This document shows, in pieces, positions 1 to 8,378 of a DNA stretch of 64,000 nucleotides (position 1 is its first letter; each line of letters opens with the position of its first letter). The notes below the pieces were generated by a model. The model had not been told where the DNA came from, ran no database searches, and saw only the letters and a list, made by a program, of their open reading frames with translations. Made by a program: the position numbers and the translations under genes. The stretch lies in the NCBI RefSeq assembly GCF_017798205.1, contig NZ_CP060010.1, positions 2,480,001-2,544,000 on the forward strand. The letters are read 5' to 3'. Origin of the DNA: Cognatishimia activa. Lineage in GTDB: Bacteria; Pseudomonadota; Alphaproteobacteria; Rhodobacterales; Rhodobacteraceae.

Positions 1-72
1 CTGAAACTGCGCGCGCTGTATAAAGAGCTCGTCGCGCAGGATGTGGCGAAACAAAAGGCAGCGCGTGCATGA
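1..72 (+). CDS. C-terminal end of an upstream gene (partial)
   Basis: The window opens inside a reading frame that gives 23 residues ending KQKAARA and a TGA stop. The stop overlaps the proC start (ATGA), so the two genes are probably translationally coupled. In related Rhodobacterales the gene before proC is often a YbjN-domain protein, and the basic helical tail would fit, but too little is present to name it. That identity is an inference from context. Confidence 0.45.
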   Translation: MKLRALYKELVAQDVAKQKAARA

Positions 73-896
73 GTATAGGTGAGAAAATCGGGAATGGCGG
101 CCTCTTGCTGTTGGGATGCGGCAAGATGGGCGGCGCGATGCTGCGCGGTTGGCTTGCGCAGGGTCTGGCAGCGGGTCAGGTCACAGTTCTCGATCCTTAT
201 CCAGCGGATTGGCTGGTGGCACTTGAAGCAGACGGTCTGCGTCTGAACAAACAGCCAGAGACCGCGCCCGATATTGCTGTGATCGCGACAAAGCCTCAGA
301 TCATGGCAGATGCCATCCCGGGTGTGGCAGCGTTCGGTAATGGCCCGACCATGTTCATCTCTGTGGCGGCAGGCACGCTGATCTCGACCTTTGAAGAGAT
401 GCTCGGCGACAAAACCCCGATCATCCGCGTGATGCCAAACACACCTGCGGCGATCGGTGCAGGGATCTCGGCGCTGGTGTCCAATGACTCTGTGTCTGGC
501 GACCAAATGGCTTTGGCCGAAGAACTCTTGGCCGCTGTGGGTCAGACAGTCCTCTTGGACAACGAAGACCAGATGCATGCGGTTACGGCCCTTTCGGGCT
601 CTGGCCCGGCCTATGTCTTTGCCATGGCCGAGGCGATGACGTCGGCAGGAGAAAAGCTTGGCTTGCCGGCTGATATGGCGAAAAAGCTCGCGCTGGGCAC
701 CATCGCCGGCGCAGGACGTTTGATGCTGGAAAGCGGCACAAAGCCCGCTACTTTGCGCGAACAGGTGACCTCACCGAATGGCACGACCTACGCGGGGCTT
801 CAGGTGCTGCAACAATCGCCTGAAGGGCTGCAAGACTTGATCGACGCGACGCTCAAAGCGGCGTCTGATCGCAGCGAAGAGCTGGCGAAAGGTTGA
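69..896 (+). CDS. proC: Pyrroline-5-carboxylate reductase
   Basis: Catalyses the last step of proline synthesis, the NAD(P)H-dependent reduction of 1-pyrroline-5-carboxylate, in the cytoplasm. The 275-residue protein has the N-terminal Rossmann motif GCGKMGGAMLRGW, the VIRVMPNTPA segment, and the C-terminal P5CR dimer signature (ALSGSGPAYVF, then EQVTSPNGTT). Length matches the family (about 270). The ATG overlaps the stop of the preceding gene, and a strong terminator follows, so proC is the last gene of its transcript. Nothing unusual was seen. Confidence 0.97.
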   Translation: MSIGEKIGNGGLLLLGCGKMGGAMLRGWLAQGLAAGQVTVLDPYPADWLVALEADGLRLNKQPETAPDIAVIATKPQIMADAIPGVAAFGNGPTMFISVAAGTLISTFEEMLGDKTPIIRVMPNTPAAIGAGISALVSNDSVSGDQMALAEELLAAVGQTVLLDNEDQMHAVTALSGSGPAYVFAMAEAMTSAGEKLGLPADMAKKLALGTIAGAGRLMLESGTKPATLREQVTSPNGTTYAGLQVLQQSPEGLQDLIDATLKAASDRSEELAKG

Positions 897-898
897 TG

Positions 899-926
899 AA
901 AAAGGGCCCTTCGGGGCCCTTTTCTT
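899..926 (+). terminator. Rho-independent terminator after proC
   Basis: GGGCCC at 904-909 and 914-919 pair around a TTCG tetraloop. The A run before and T run after extend the stem and supply the U tract (TTTTCTTT). It begins directly after the proC stop and should end that transcript. Confidence 0.92.
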
Positions 927-1003
927 TAACCTTTGTTTAGCCCCAAAAGCCTCGACGTTAACCCGTTTTCCGGCGATAATAACGCCACTGCCGGAGACCT
1001 ATT

Positions 1004-2050
1004 TTGCCATTTCTATACGTCTATAGCCCAAGCGATTTCGTAGAGACTCCACCCGCAGAGTCTGGTGCGATGGCCGCAGGATCTGGCACGTTCACGCTCG
1101 AGCTTGCGCCCAGCGCAACGCCCACGCTGATCGAGGTCAACGACGCCGACGGCGTGCTAGACGAAGTCGATTATAGCCAGACGCTCGACAGCGGCGCGAA
1201 TATTGACGGCACCGAATATGCAGCAGGCACAACGATCCATTCGGCCTATGACCTTCTGAACACCGACACGGGCCACAAAGTCACCAGCCTGCATTTTGGC
1301 GGAGACGGCTATGAGCAGGGTGCCATCCACGGCATGGTTTCGACTGTACGGTTTGAGCCCGGACAGACCTATACATTCAACGTCGAACGCACCTCGCACA
1401 GGAAGAACAACCAATACGAGGACTATGTTGCCTGTTTCGCCGCAGATACGCTGATCGGAACCTCAAAAGGCGACATCCGCGCTATCGACCTGAACGCCGG
1501 TGACTTGGTGGAAACGCAAGACGCAGCGGCGCAGGTTTTGCGCATGAAGCTGTCGCGCGAAGTAGGGGCCGAGGAACTTGCCAAACGTCCCAATCTACGC
1601 CCGATCTGCATCACGGCTGGTGCCTTGGGGCAGGGACTGCCGAAACGCGATCTCTGGGTCTCGCCTCAGCATCGGATGTTGGTGGACGGCCCGTTATGTG
1701 AGCGCATGTTCGGTCGCACCTCAGTCCTGATCCCTGCGCGGAAAATGTGCGCGTTGCCAGGGGTTTATGAAGATACATCCTGCACATCTGTCACTTATGT
1801 GCATCTGGTCTTTGACAGTCACCAACTGGTGTTCGCCGAAGGCGCGCCGTCCGAGAGTTTCTTTAACGGAGCCAACGAATTGGCTGGCATGTCCGAGGCC
1901 GCACGCCAAGAGTTTCTTACGCTTTTCCCTCAGGCCGATACACATCGTATCCAATCCGATGCCGTTCGTCCGATCCTTAAAGGCGCACAGGCGCGGGATT
2001 TGGCGCGCCGTCTTGGTAAAAACAATCAGAGGGCGCTGAAACTGGGCTAG
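1004..2050 (+). CDS. Hint-domain (Hedgehog/intein-type) protein
   Basis: A 348-residue protein of the alphaproteobacterial Hint_2 type. The TTG start is chosen because GGAGA at 993-997 sits 6 bases upstream. Residues 1-140 are an acidic, Asp/Gly-rich region with no signal peptide. The Hint domain starts near residue 144 with CFAADTLIGTSKGD, whose Cys is the expected nucleophile, and includes SPQHRMLVDG and the HQLVFAEGAPSESF stretch. In related proteins the domain follows Ca-binding or adhesion regions and is thought to self-cleave. The target is unknown. Its stop overlaps the end of the convergent LysR gene by 4 bases. Confidence 0.85.
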   Translation: MPFLYVYSPSDFVETPPAESGAMAAGSGTFTLELAPSATPTLIEVNDADGVLDEVDYSQTLDSGANIDGTEYAAGTTIHSAYDLLNTDTGHKVTSLHFGGDGYEQGAIHGMVSTVRFEPGQTYTFNVERTSHRKNNQYEDYVACFAADTLIGTSKGDIRAIDLNAGDLVETQDAAAQVLRMKLSREVGAEELAKRPNLRPICITAGALGQGLPKRDLWVSPQHRMLVDGPLCERMFGRTSVLIPARKMCALPGVYEDTSCTSVTYVHLVFDSHQLVFAEGAPSESFFNGANELAGMSEAARQEFLTLFPQADTHRIQSDAVRPILKGAQARDLARRLGKNNQRALKLG

Positions 2051-2937
2051 CCTGCCTGAAACGCTGCCATTTCCTCTTCGATCCATTCTTGAAACGCGCG
2101 GGACGCAGGGGTGCTGCCGTGTTCGGGGGCAGGTTGCAGGAAATAGCCCTCGGACAGTTCCGGACGGTGATCGAAAGGCTCAATAAGGTCTCCGCGCGCC
2201 AGAATATCGCGCGCAAGCGTGTTATGCGACATGGTGATCCCAGCGCCATATATGGCTGCTTGCATGGAAATGTTGAACGTCGAGGTCAGGTTTACCGCGC
2301 GCGGGGGCAGGGATTGCGGGCTTTTTGATTTCAGCCAAGTGCCCCATGACCCTGTCACGCCAGCACAGTCAAAAAGAGTCGCTCTCGTAAGATCGATCTT
2401 GCCGTCTTGATAACTCGGCGCACAAACCGGGAAGAATTGCTCGCGCGTCAGCCGGATCGACGCGCGCGACATATCCTCGGACCGGCCAAAGCGGATGTCG
2501 ATGGTGGCACCGGCCGCATGACGATCCGGATCCCAGATGGGGGTTACGATGTTAAGCACTAGCCAAGGGTGCTGTTCATAAAGCCGCGCCAGACGGGGTG
2601 CCAACCAGAACACCGAAAACGCCAGATTGCATTGCAAGACCATGCTGCGGCCTCGGTCGCCTCCAATGAAGGCTTGCGTGCCACTTGCCAGCAAATCAAA
2701 AGCTTCGCGCACCACGGGCAGATAATTGCTGCCGTCCTCGGTCAATTCCAGCGCCCGCGTTTTACGCACAAAGAGCGCGCGGTTCAGGAAACTCTCAAGG
2801 CTGCGCACATGCTGGCTGACCGCGGATTGGGTCAGGTTCAACTCACTCGCAGCACGGGTGAATGACAAATGCCGCGCGGTTGCTTCAAAGGCGCGCAACC
2901 ACGTCAGAGGGGGCAGAGATTGTGTCGTATCGGACAT
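2047..2937 (-). CDS. LysR-family regulator, GcvA-like
   Basis: A 296-residue LysR protein. The N-terminal helix-turn-helix reads LRAFEATARHLSFTRAASEL then TQSAVSQHVRSLE, followed by a periplasmic-binding-like effector domain. The start MSDTTQ is preferred because the homologous domain begins there; upstream in-frame codons lie in the divergent promoter. It is transcribed away from the class II aldolase gene 109 bases away, so it is the likely regulator of the aldolase, hydroxylase and PanB-like genes. The PLTWLRAFEA opening and GcvA-like layout are common among roseobacter metabolic regulators. The inducer is unknown. Confidence 0.88.
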   Translation of the reverse strand: MSDTTQSLPPLTWLRAFEATARHLSFTRAASELNLTQSAVSQHVRSLESFLNRALFVRKTRALELTEDGSNYLPVVREAFDLLASGTQAFIGGDRGRSMVLQCNLAFSVFWLAPRLARLYEQHPWLVLNIVTPIWDPDRHAAGATIDIRFGRSEDMSRASIRLTREQFFPVCAPSYQDGKIDLTRATLFDCAGVTGSWGTWLKSKSPQSLPPRAVNLTSTFNISMQAAIYGAGITMSHNTLARDILARGDLIEPFDHRPELSEGYFLQPAPEHGSTPASRAFQEWIEEEMAAFQAG

Positions 2938-3046
2938 ATGCGATGCGCCTATTAGTTTTTCTAATGCATTAGCCGTAAATTCATCGTTTGTCAGCAGCGA
3001 CTTTCCCGAACAGAGTAGAGGCAAGCTAAGATTAAAGGACTTTCCC

Positions 3047-3802
3047 ATGCGCGACGAACACCAGACAGCCAACCTCACTCATTGGGACGAGAGGGTGGAT
3101 ATGGCCGCAGCCTTTCGATGGACTGCGCGACTGGGTATGCATGAGGCAGTCGCGAACCATTTCAGCCTCGCGGTGAATGAGGACGGCACCCAGTTTCTGA
3201 TGAACCCGAACCAGCGCCATTTCAGCCGCATCAAAGCCTCTGATATGCTGCTTTTGGATGCCAACGATCCAACCACCATGGATCAACCCGATGCGCCCGA
3301 TCCAACCGCTTGGGGCCTGCATGGCTCGATCCACCGCGCCTGCCCACATGCGCGCTGTGTGATGCATGTGCATTCGATCCACGCCACAGTTCTGGCCTGT
3401 CTGGCCGACAGCACCTTGCCGCCGATTGATCAGAACTGCGCAGCCTTCTTTAACCGCTATGTGGTGGATGACCACTACGCTGGACTGGCGTTTGAGGAAG
3501 AGGGCACGCGCTGTGCCGCTATGCTGTCTGATCCCAAGATCAAAACCATGATTATGGGCAACCACGGCGTTTTGATCATTGGCGATACAGTCGCTGATAC
3601 CTTCAACCGGCTCTACTATTTCGAACGCGCCGCCGAGACCTATATCCGCGCGCTGCAAACCGGACAGCCTCTACGGGTATTGTCCGATGAGATTGCTGAG
3701 AAAACCGCGCAGGAACTGGATGACTACCCGGATCAAAGTGGGCGTCATCTTGCTGAACTCAAAGCCATTTTGGACGAAGAGGGCAGCACCTACGCCAACT
3801 AA
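3047..3802 (+). CDS. Class II aldolase/adducin-family protein
   Basis: A 251-residue cytoplasmic protein of the class II (zinc-dependent) aldolase family, which cleaves or epimerises phosphorylated sugars or acts on related hydroxy-acids. ATG 3047 follows AAGGA at 3035-3039. Visible motifs are the N-terminal ANHFSLAV (equivalent to GNISVR), the metal-binding pair in MHVHSIHAT, and the C-terminal NHGVLIIGDTVADTF. The substrate cannot be read from sequence. It is the first gene of a run with a membrane hydroxylase and a PanB-like protein (gaps 24 and 6 bases), divergent from a LysR regulator. Confidence 0.88.
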   Translation: MRDEHQTANLTHWDERVDMAAAFRWTARLGMHEAVANHFSLAVNEDGTQFLMNPNQRHFSRIKASDMLLLDANDPTTMDQPDAPDPTAWGLHGSIHRACPHARCVMHVHSIHATVLACLADSTLPPIDQNCAAFFNRYVVDDHYAGLAFEEEGTRCAAMLSDPKIKTMIMGNHGVLIIGDTVADTFNRLYYFERAAETYIRALQTGQPLRVLSDEIAEKTAQELDDYPDQSGRHLAELKAILDEEGSTYAN

Positions 3803-3826
3803 CACTGCGACCATGGAGGAGGAGAC

Positions 3827-4813
3827 ATGACCGCAACAGATCCAGAAAGCGACCGCTGGCATTATCGGCCAGACCATCTGGTGCCGCTAAATCCGCTGTT
3901 CAGCTGGCCGCCCAGCCCCCGCGCCGTGTGGAACTGGTATAGCGGGGCGTGGTTGCAAATCACGGCATTGACGCTTTGCATGGTCATGGCGCTGGTCATC
4001 TATTTTGCCGTTTTGCCGCCGCTTGAAACGATGCAGAGCTTCGCCTTTGGCTGGATGTTCCGCATCTGGCTGATCAATATGGTGGCCCAGACCTTGGTGG
4101 CCGGCACCCTACATTGGTGGCTTTATATCCGCAAAGGTCAGGACATGAAGACCAAGTTCGACCGGCGCGATCTGACGCGGAACAACGGGGTCTTTACCTT
4201 CAACAATCAGGTCTATGACAATATCTTCTGGACGCTCGGCAGCGCGATGACGGTGGCGACCGTCTATCAATGGGTCATCTGGTGGGCGATGGCGAATGGC
4301 TTTGTGGCGACGGTGACCTTTGCGGAAAATCCGATCTGGTGTGTTGTCTGGATGGCTTTCATTCCCATGTGGTCAGGCCTGCACTTTTACTGGGTGCACC
4401 GGCTGTCCCATCACCCGAAGCTCTATAAATACGTCCACGCTGTGCATCACCGGAACGTCAATGTCGGGCCGTGGTCGGGGATTTCGAACCATTGGTACGA
4501 AAACATCCTCTACTTCACGACCTATTTCATCCATCTGATCGTGCCCAGCCATCCGCTGCACCTGCTGTTTCACAATATGTTCCAACAGGTTAGCCCGATC
4601 CTGTCGCATTCAGGGTTCGAAAAGCTGATCGTAAAGGAAAGCGAGGCAGCGCGGTCCGGGGATTTCTTCCATCAGCTGCATCACCGCTATTTCGAGTGCA
4701 ATTACGGAACCTCGGAAATCCCCTTTGACCGCTGGTTTGGCACCTATCACGACGGCACCGCCGAGGCGACGACGCGGACGCGGGCCTTCAAGAAACAGAT
4801 GTACACAAAGTGA
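3827..4813 (+). CDS. Sterol desaturase/fatty acid hydroxylase-family membrane protein
   Basis: A 328-residue integral membrane di-iron oxygenase. Hydrophobic spans lie near residues 40-62 and 75-95, with more around 140-175. The histidine clusters that bind iron are visible as HFYWVHRLSHH, HAVHHRNVNVG and HQLHHRYFE. The family hydroxylates or desaturates lipid-like substrates using O2. GGAGGAG ends 5 bases before the ATG. It lies between the aldolase and the PanB-like gene, so the three products may act on one carbon skeleton; the substrate is not known. Length is typical for bacterial members. Confidence 0.88.
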   Translation: MTATDPESDRWHYRPDHLVPLNPLFSWPPSPRAVWNWYSGAWLQITALTLCMVMALVIYFAVLPPLETMQSFAFGWMFRIWLINMVAQTLVAGTLHWWLYIRKGQDMKTKFDRRDLTRNNGVFTFNNQVYDNIFWTLGSAMTVATVYQWVIWWAMANGFVATVTFAENPIWCVVWMAFIPMWSGLHFYWVHRLSHHPKLYKYVHAVHHRNVNVGPWSGISNHWYENILYFTTYFIHLIVPSHPLHLLFHNMFQQVSPILSHSGFEKLIVKESEAARSGDFFHQLHHRYFECNYGTSEIPFDRWFGTYHDGTAEATTRTRAFKKQMYTK

Positions 4814-4819
4814 GCGCCC

Positions 4820-5668
4820 ATGAAACGGATCTATGATTTTAGCCGCAGCCCCGCCGAGCGGAACTACACCATCGCCGATCTGCAGGCATTGAAGGGCTCG
4901 GGCAAAAAGCTCTCGATGTCCAATCCCGCCAATGCCGACGAGCTACGCGCCTGTATCGAGGCGGGGATCGACCTTTTGGTAGTCTGGGAGAGCCAGATCG
5001 AAGAGGTCCGCCAAATCGCACCGACGCATTTCGCTGGCGTCGGCTCGACCTGGGCGCAGTTCGGCTCGGCGCAAGAAATCATGGACCATGCCTTTGATAT
5101 GATGCGCAAAGGCGGGGACATGTATTATACGCTCCGGTCTTTTGACGTGATGGAGATGCTCGCCAAGGAAGGCATTCCGGTGCAAAGCCACATCGGCCTG
5201 ATCCCGACCTTCAGCCACTATTGCGGAGGTCTGCGTGGCTTTGGCCGCAAGGCAGATGAGGCGATGGAAATCTACAAGACGCTGAAACGCATGGAAGACG
5301 TGGGCGTCTTTGCGGTTGAGGCCGAATGCATCGCCGAAGAGGTACTTGAGGCGGTGAATGGCAAGACCTCGATCGTGACCTTCTCGCTGGGATCGGGCAT
5401 GGCGGGCGATGTGATTATGTCCTTCGTGGCGGATGTCTGCGGTGAGGCCAGCGAAGAAGACACGCCCCCCAAACACGCCCATGCCTTTGGCAATGTGGGG
5501 CGCTTGCACAAGCAAATCCACGAAGAACGTGTCGCAGCCCTTGGTGAATTCCACCGCGAAGTCGTGGCCGAGAATTTCCCCTATGCCAGCACCAACATCG
5601 GCATGCATGCAGGGGAAAAAGAGAAATTCCTCGAGGCTTTGGACAAATGGACGCCCACGCATCAGTAA
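4820..5668 (+). CDS. PanB-like (ketopantoate hydroxymethyltransferase superfamily) protein
   Basis: A 282-residue TIM-barrel protein related to PanB. The central part matches the PanB pattern closely: GIPVQSHIGLIPTFSH, then GGLRGFGRKADEA, then FAVEAECIAEEV, which keeps the Glu of the PanB LECVP motif. The usual metal-binding Asp in the VGDS motif is not present (VVWES instead) and the second Asp is not obvious, so the chemistry or substrate probably differs from pantothenate synthesis. The start is 6 bases after the hydroxylase stop, in the same operon. Calling it panB would be an over-call. Confidence 0.72.
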   Translation: MKRIYDFSRSPAERNYTIADLQALKGSGKKLSMSNPANADELRACIEAGIDLLVVWESQIEEVRQIAPTHFAGVGSTWAQFGSAQEIMDHAFDMMRKGGDMYYTLRSFDVMEMLAKEGIPVQSHIGLIPTFSHYCGGLRGFGRKADEAMEIYKTLKRMEDVGVFAVEAECIAEEVLEAVNGKTSIVTFSLGSGMAGDVIMSFVADVCGEASEEDTPPKHAHAFGNVGRLHKQIHEERVAALGEFHREVVAENFPYASTNIGMHAGEKEKFLEALDKWTPTHQ

Positions 5669-5675
5669 AGGCCCC

Positions 5676-5706
5676 TTGACCTTCCAGTAACTGGAGGCCC
5701 TATTTA
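5676..5706 (+). promoter_or_regulatory. CueR-type promoter of the copper ATPase gene
   Basis: TTGACC at 5676-5681 (-35) and TATTTA at 5701-5706 (-10) are separated by exactly 19 bases, the over-long spacing used by MerR-family activators. The spacer holds the dyad CCTTCCAG-TAA-CTGGAGG, very like the known CueR box of copA promoters. The cueR gene is at the end of the same operon. Confidence 0.85.
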
Positions 5707-5734
5707 GCCATGGACGTCACTCAATGAGGATCCC

Positions 5735-7995
5735 ATGGCGCAGGCAGCGCGTGTGCAAATTGATATCACCGGTATGAACTGCGGCTCTTGCGTTGGCCGG
5801 GTAGAGCGGGCTCTGGCCGCTGTGCCAGATGTTGCGGAGGCTTCGGTCAATCTTGCGAACGAAAGCGCATTGGTGTCGCTTGCCTCCCAAGGTCATGTGG
5901 ATCGGGTGCTCGCGGCTTTAAAAGAGGCGGGCTACCCCGGAAGCGTCCGTCAGGCAGAAGCGCCGAGACGGGATAAATCTGAGGAAATTGAAAACCTTAG
6001 GCGGTCGGTCATCCTGGCGGCAATTCTGGCTGCGCCGGTGTTCTTTGCCGAAATGGGCGGGCATCTCTATCCACCTTTGCACCATTGGATTGCTGCCAAC
6101 ATCGGGCTTGGGACGTCTCACGTCCTTCAATTTCTGCTGGCCGCGCTCATCCTTATTGGGCCGGGGCGTCAGTTCTATCAGCTTGGTATCCCATCCCTCT
6201 TGAAGGGGGCGCCAGACATGAATGCTTTGGTGGCGCTCGGCACTTTGGCGGCCTTTGGGTTTTCTGTGGTGGCCACCTTCGCGCCGTCGGTTTTGCCTGC
6301 TGGAAGCGCCAATGTGTATTATGAGGCTGCTGCCGTCATCGTGGTTTTGATCCTGTTTGGTCGCTACCTTGAGGCCCGCGCCAAGGGCCGCGCCGGAGAT
6401 GCCATCGCCGAATTGGTCGGCCTCACCCCCAAAACCGCGCGCGTTTTGCGAGGGGGGGGCATAAGGATGTCCCAATTGCTGACATCGCAGTCGGAGACCT
6501 GCTGCAAGCCCGCCCGGGTGAGCGGATCGCCGTGGATGGCGTGGTGACGGATGGCAGCTCTTACGTGGATGAGGCCATGTTGACCGGAGAACCTTTGCCC
6601 GCTGCCAAGGGCGTAGGTGATGACGTGATCGCGGGCACTATAAACGGTCAGGGCGTTCTGACCTATCGCGCCGAAAAGATCGGGGCAGAGACAGTTCTGG
6701 CGCGGATTGTTGCGATGGTCGAAGAGGCGCAGGGGGCGAAGCTGCCCATACAGGCCTTGGTGGATCGCATCACGCTGTGGTTTGTTCCCGCGATCATCGG
6801 AGTGACCGTGGTCACGTTTGGGATCTGGCTGCTCTTCGGTCCGTCTCCGTCCCTCATCCCAGCGATAGTGGCGTCGGTGTCGGTTCTGATTATTGCCTGC
6901 CCCTGCGCGATGGGGTTGGCGACGCCCACCTCGATTGTCGTCGGAACGGGGCGGGCCGCGCAGTGGCACGTTCTTTTTCGGCGCGGAGATGCGCTGCAGC
7001 GCTTGCAGAATGTAGATGTTGTGGCCCTGGACAAAACCGGGACGTTGACGATGGGGCGTCCTGAAGTGTCGGGAATTTTCGTGGTAGAAGGTCTGGAGGA
7101 AGACGAGGTCCTGAAGGTCGCAGCCTCTGTCGAGCAACATTCAGAACACCCGCTTGCGCGTGCGATTGTCGATGCGGCGCAGGCGCGAGGTCTTGCGTTG
7201 TGTCGATCCACCGTTGTGACCGCACATACAGGACGCGGTATCGAAGCACGCACGGATGAGCATCACATTCACTTGGGATCAGGCCGTTTTATGGCAGACA
7301 TCGGGGCCAGCACGCAGGACTTTGAGCAGCAGGCTCAAGCTGCGACGCTTGCGGGGCAAACTCCGATCTTTCTTGCGGTGGCGGGGTGCTGTCTCGCCCT
7401 CATTCTCGTGTCTGATCAACTGCGAGACACGACCCCTGCGGCGATTGGAAACCTCAAGGCGCGTGGCCTGGAGGTGGTTATGATCACCGGCGACACAGAG
7501 GCGACGGCTCAGGCAATCGCGCGGGACCTCGGCATCGATCGCGTCATTGCGGGCGTGCTGCCCGAGGGGAAATCAGAGGCCATCCGTGCGCTGCAAGCAG
7601 GCCAACGCTCTGTGGCCTTCGTGGGAGACGGTATCAATGACGCACCCGCTTTGGCGCAAGCTGACGTGGGGATTGCGATTGGGACAGGGACCGACGTGGC
7701 GATTGAAACCGCTGACGTGGTTCTGATGTCGCCGGATATGAACGGAGTGATCAATGCGCTGGACGTCAGCAAGACCACCATGCGCAACATTCGCCAGAAC
7801 CTTGGCTGGGCCTTTGGCTATAACGTCTTGCTGATCCCCGTGGCGGCAGGCGTTCTTGTGCCCTTCGGAGGGCCGCTTTTGTCGCCCATGCTTGCGGCTG
7901 GCGCGATGGCGCTGTCCAGCGTCTTTGTCGTCACCAATGCGCTGCGGTTGCGCCTGCTGCGCCCCGCGCTGCCCTCGAAAGGAGCCCTGTCATGA
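5735..7995 (+). pseudogene. copA: Copper-translocating P1B-type ATPase, frameshifted
   Basis: Two adjacent frames together encode one Cu(I)-exporting ATPase of about 753 residues. The first frame (5735-6547) has the metal-binding GMNCGSC motif and the first membrane helices. The second frame, open across 6451-7995, has TGEPLP, the CPC motif (IIACPCAMGLATPTS), DKTGTLT, the SEHPLA nucleotide-site motif and GDGINDAPA. The frames meet in a run of eight G at 6452-6459; nine G would restore the expected RGGGHKDVPIADIAVGD reading. A -1 ribosomal slip on the run would also join the frames, so the gene may still yield protein. Sequencing error is possible. Promoter and neighbour cueR fit a copper-efflux operon. 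Confidence 0.9.
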
Positions 7996-8378
7996 ACATC
8001 GGACAAGTTGCGAAGTCCTCGGGGATCCCGGTGAAGACCATTCGCTACTACGAAGAGATCGGCTTTATCCGCCCGGATCGCGACGCCAATGGCTATCGGA
8101 ATTTCGACGACAGAGACCTGCATAAGCTGGCCTTTATCGGTCGCGCGCGGTCTTTGGGGTTCACCATCGAGGAATGTCGCGCGCTTTTGGCGCTATATGA
8201 AGACCAATCCCGCGCCAGTGCCGACGTAAAACGCCTTGCCATGGATCACCTGAAGGACATCGACGCCAAGATCGCCGCGCTGAAATCCATGCGGGACACG
8301 CTGTCTGACCTTGTGACCTCTTGCGCGGGTGATGACCGTCCCGATTGTCCGATCCTGAATGATCTTGCAGGGCGCTAA
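7992..8378 (+). CDS. cueR: Cu(I)-responsive MerR-family regulator CueR
   Basis: A 128-residue MerR regulator that senses cytoplasmic Cu(I) and activates copper-efflux genes by distorting their 19-base-spacer promoters. The HTH region reads MNIGQVAKSSGIPVKTIRYY and the C-terminal metal loop has two Cys separated by seven residues (CAGDDRPDC), the CueR spacing. The ATG overlaps the ATPase stop (ATGA), so it is co-transcribed with and autoregulated from the upstream CueR-type promoter. Length equals that of typical CueR proteins. The end overlaps the convergent sulfatase gene by 4 bases. Confidence 0.95.
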   Translation: MNIGQVAKSSGIPVKTIRYYEEIGFIRPDRDANGYRNFDDRDLHKLAFIGRARSLGFTIEECRALLALYEDQSRASADVKRLAMDHLKDIDAKIAALKSMRDTLSDLVTSCAGDDRPDCPILNDLAGR

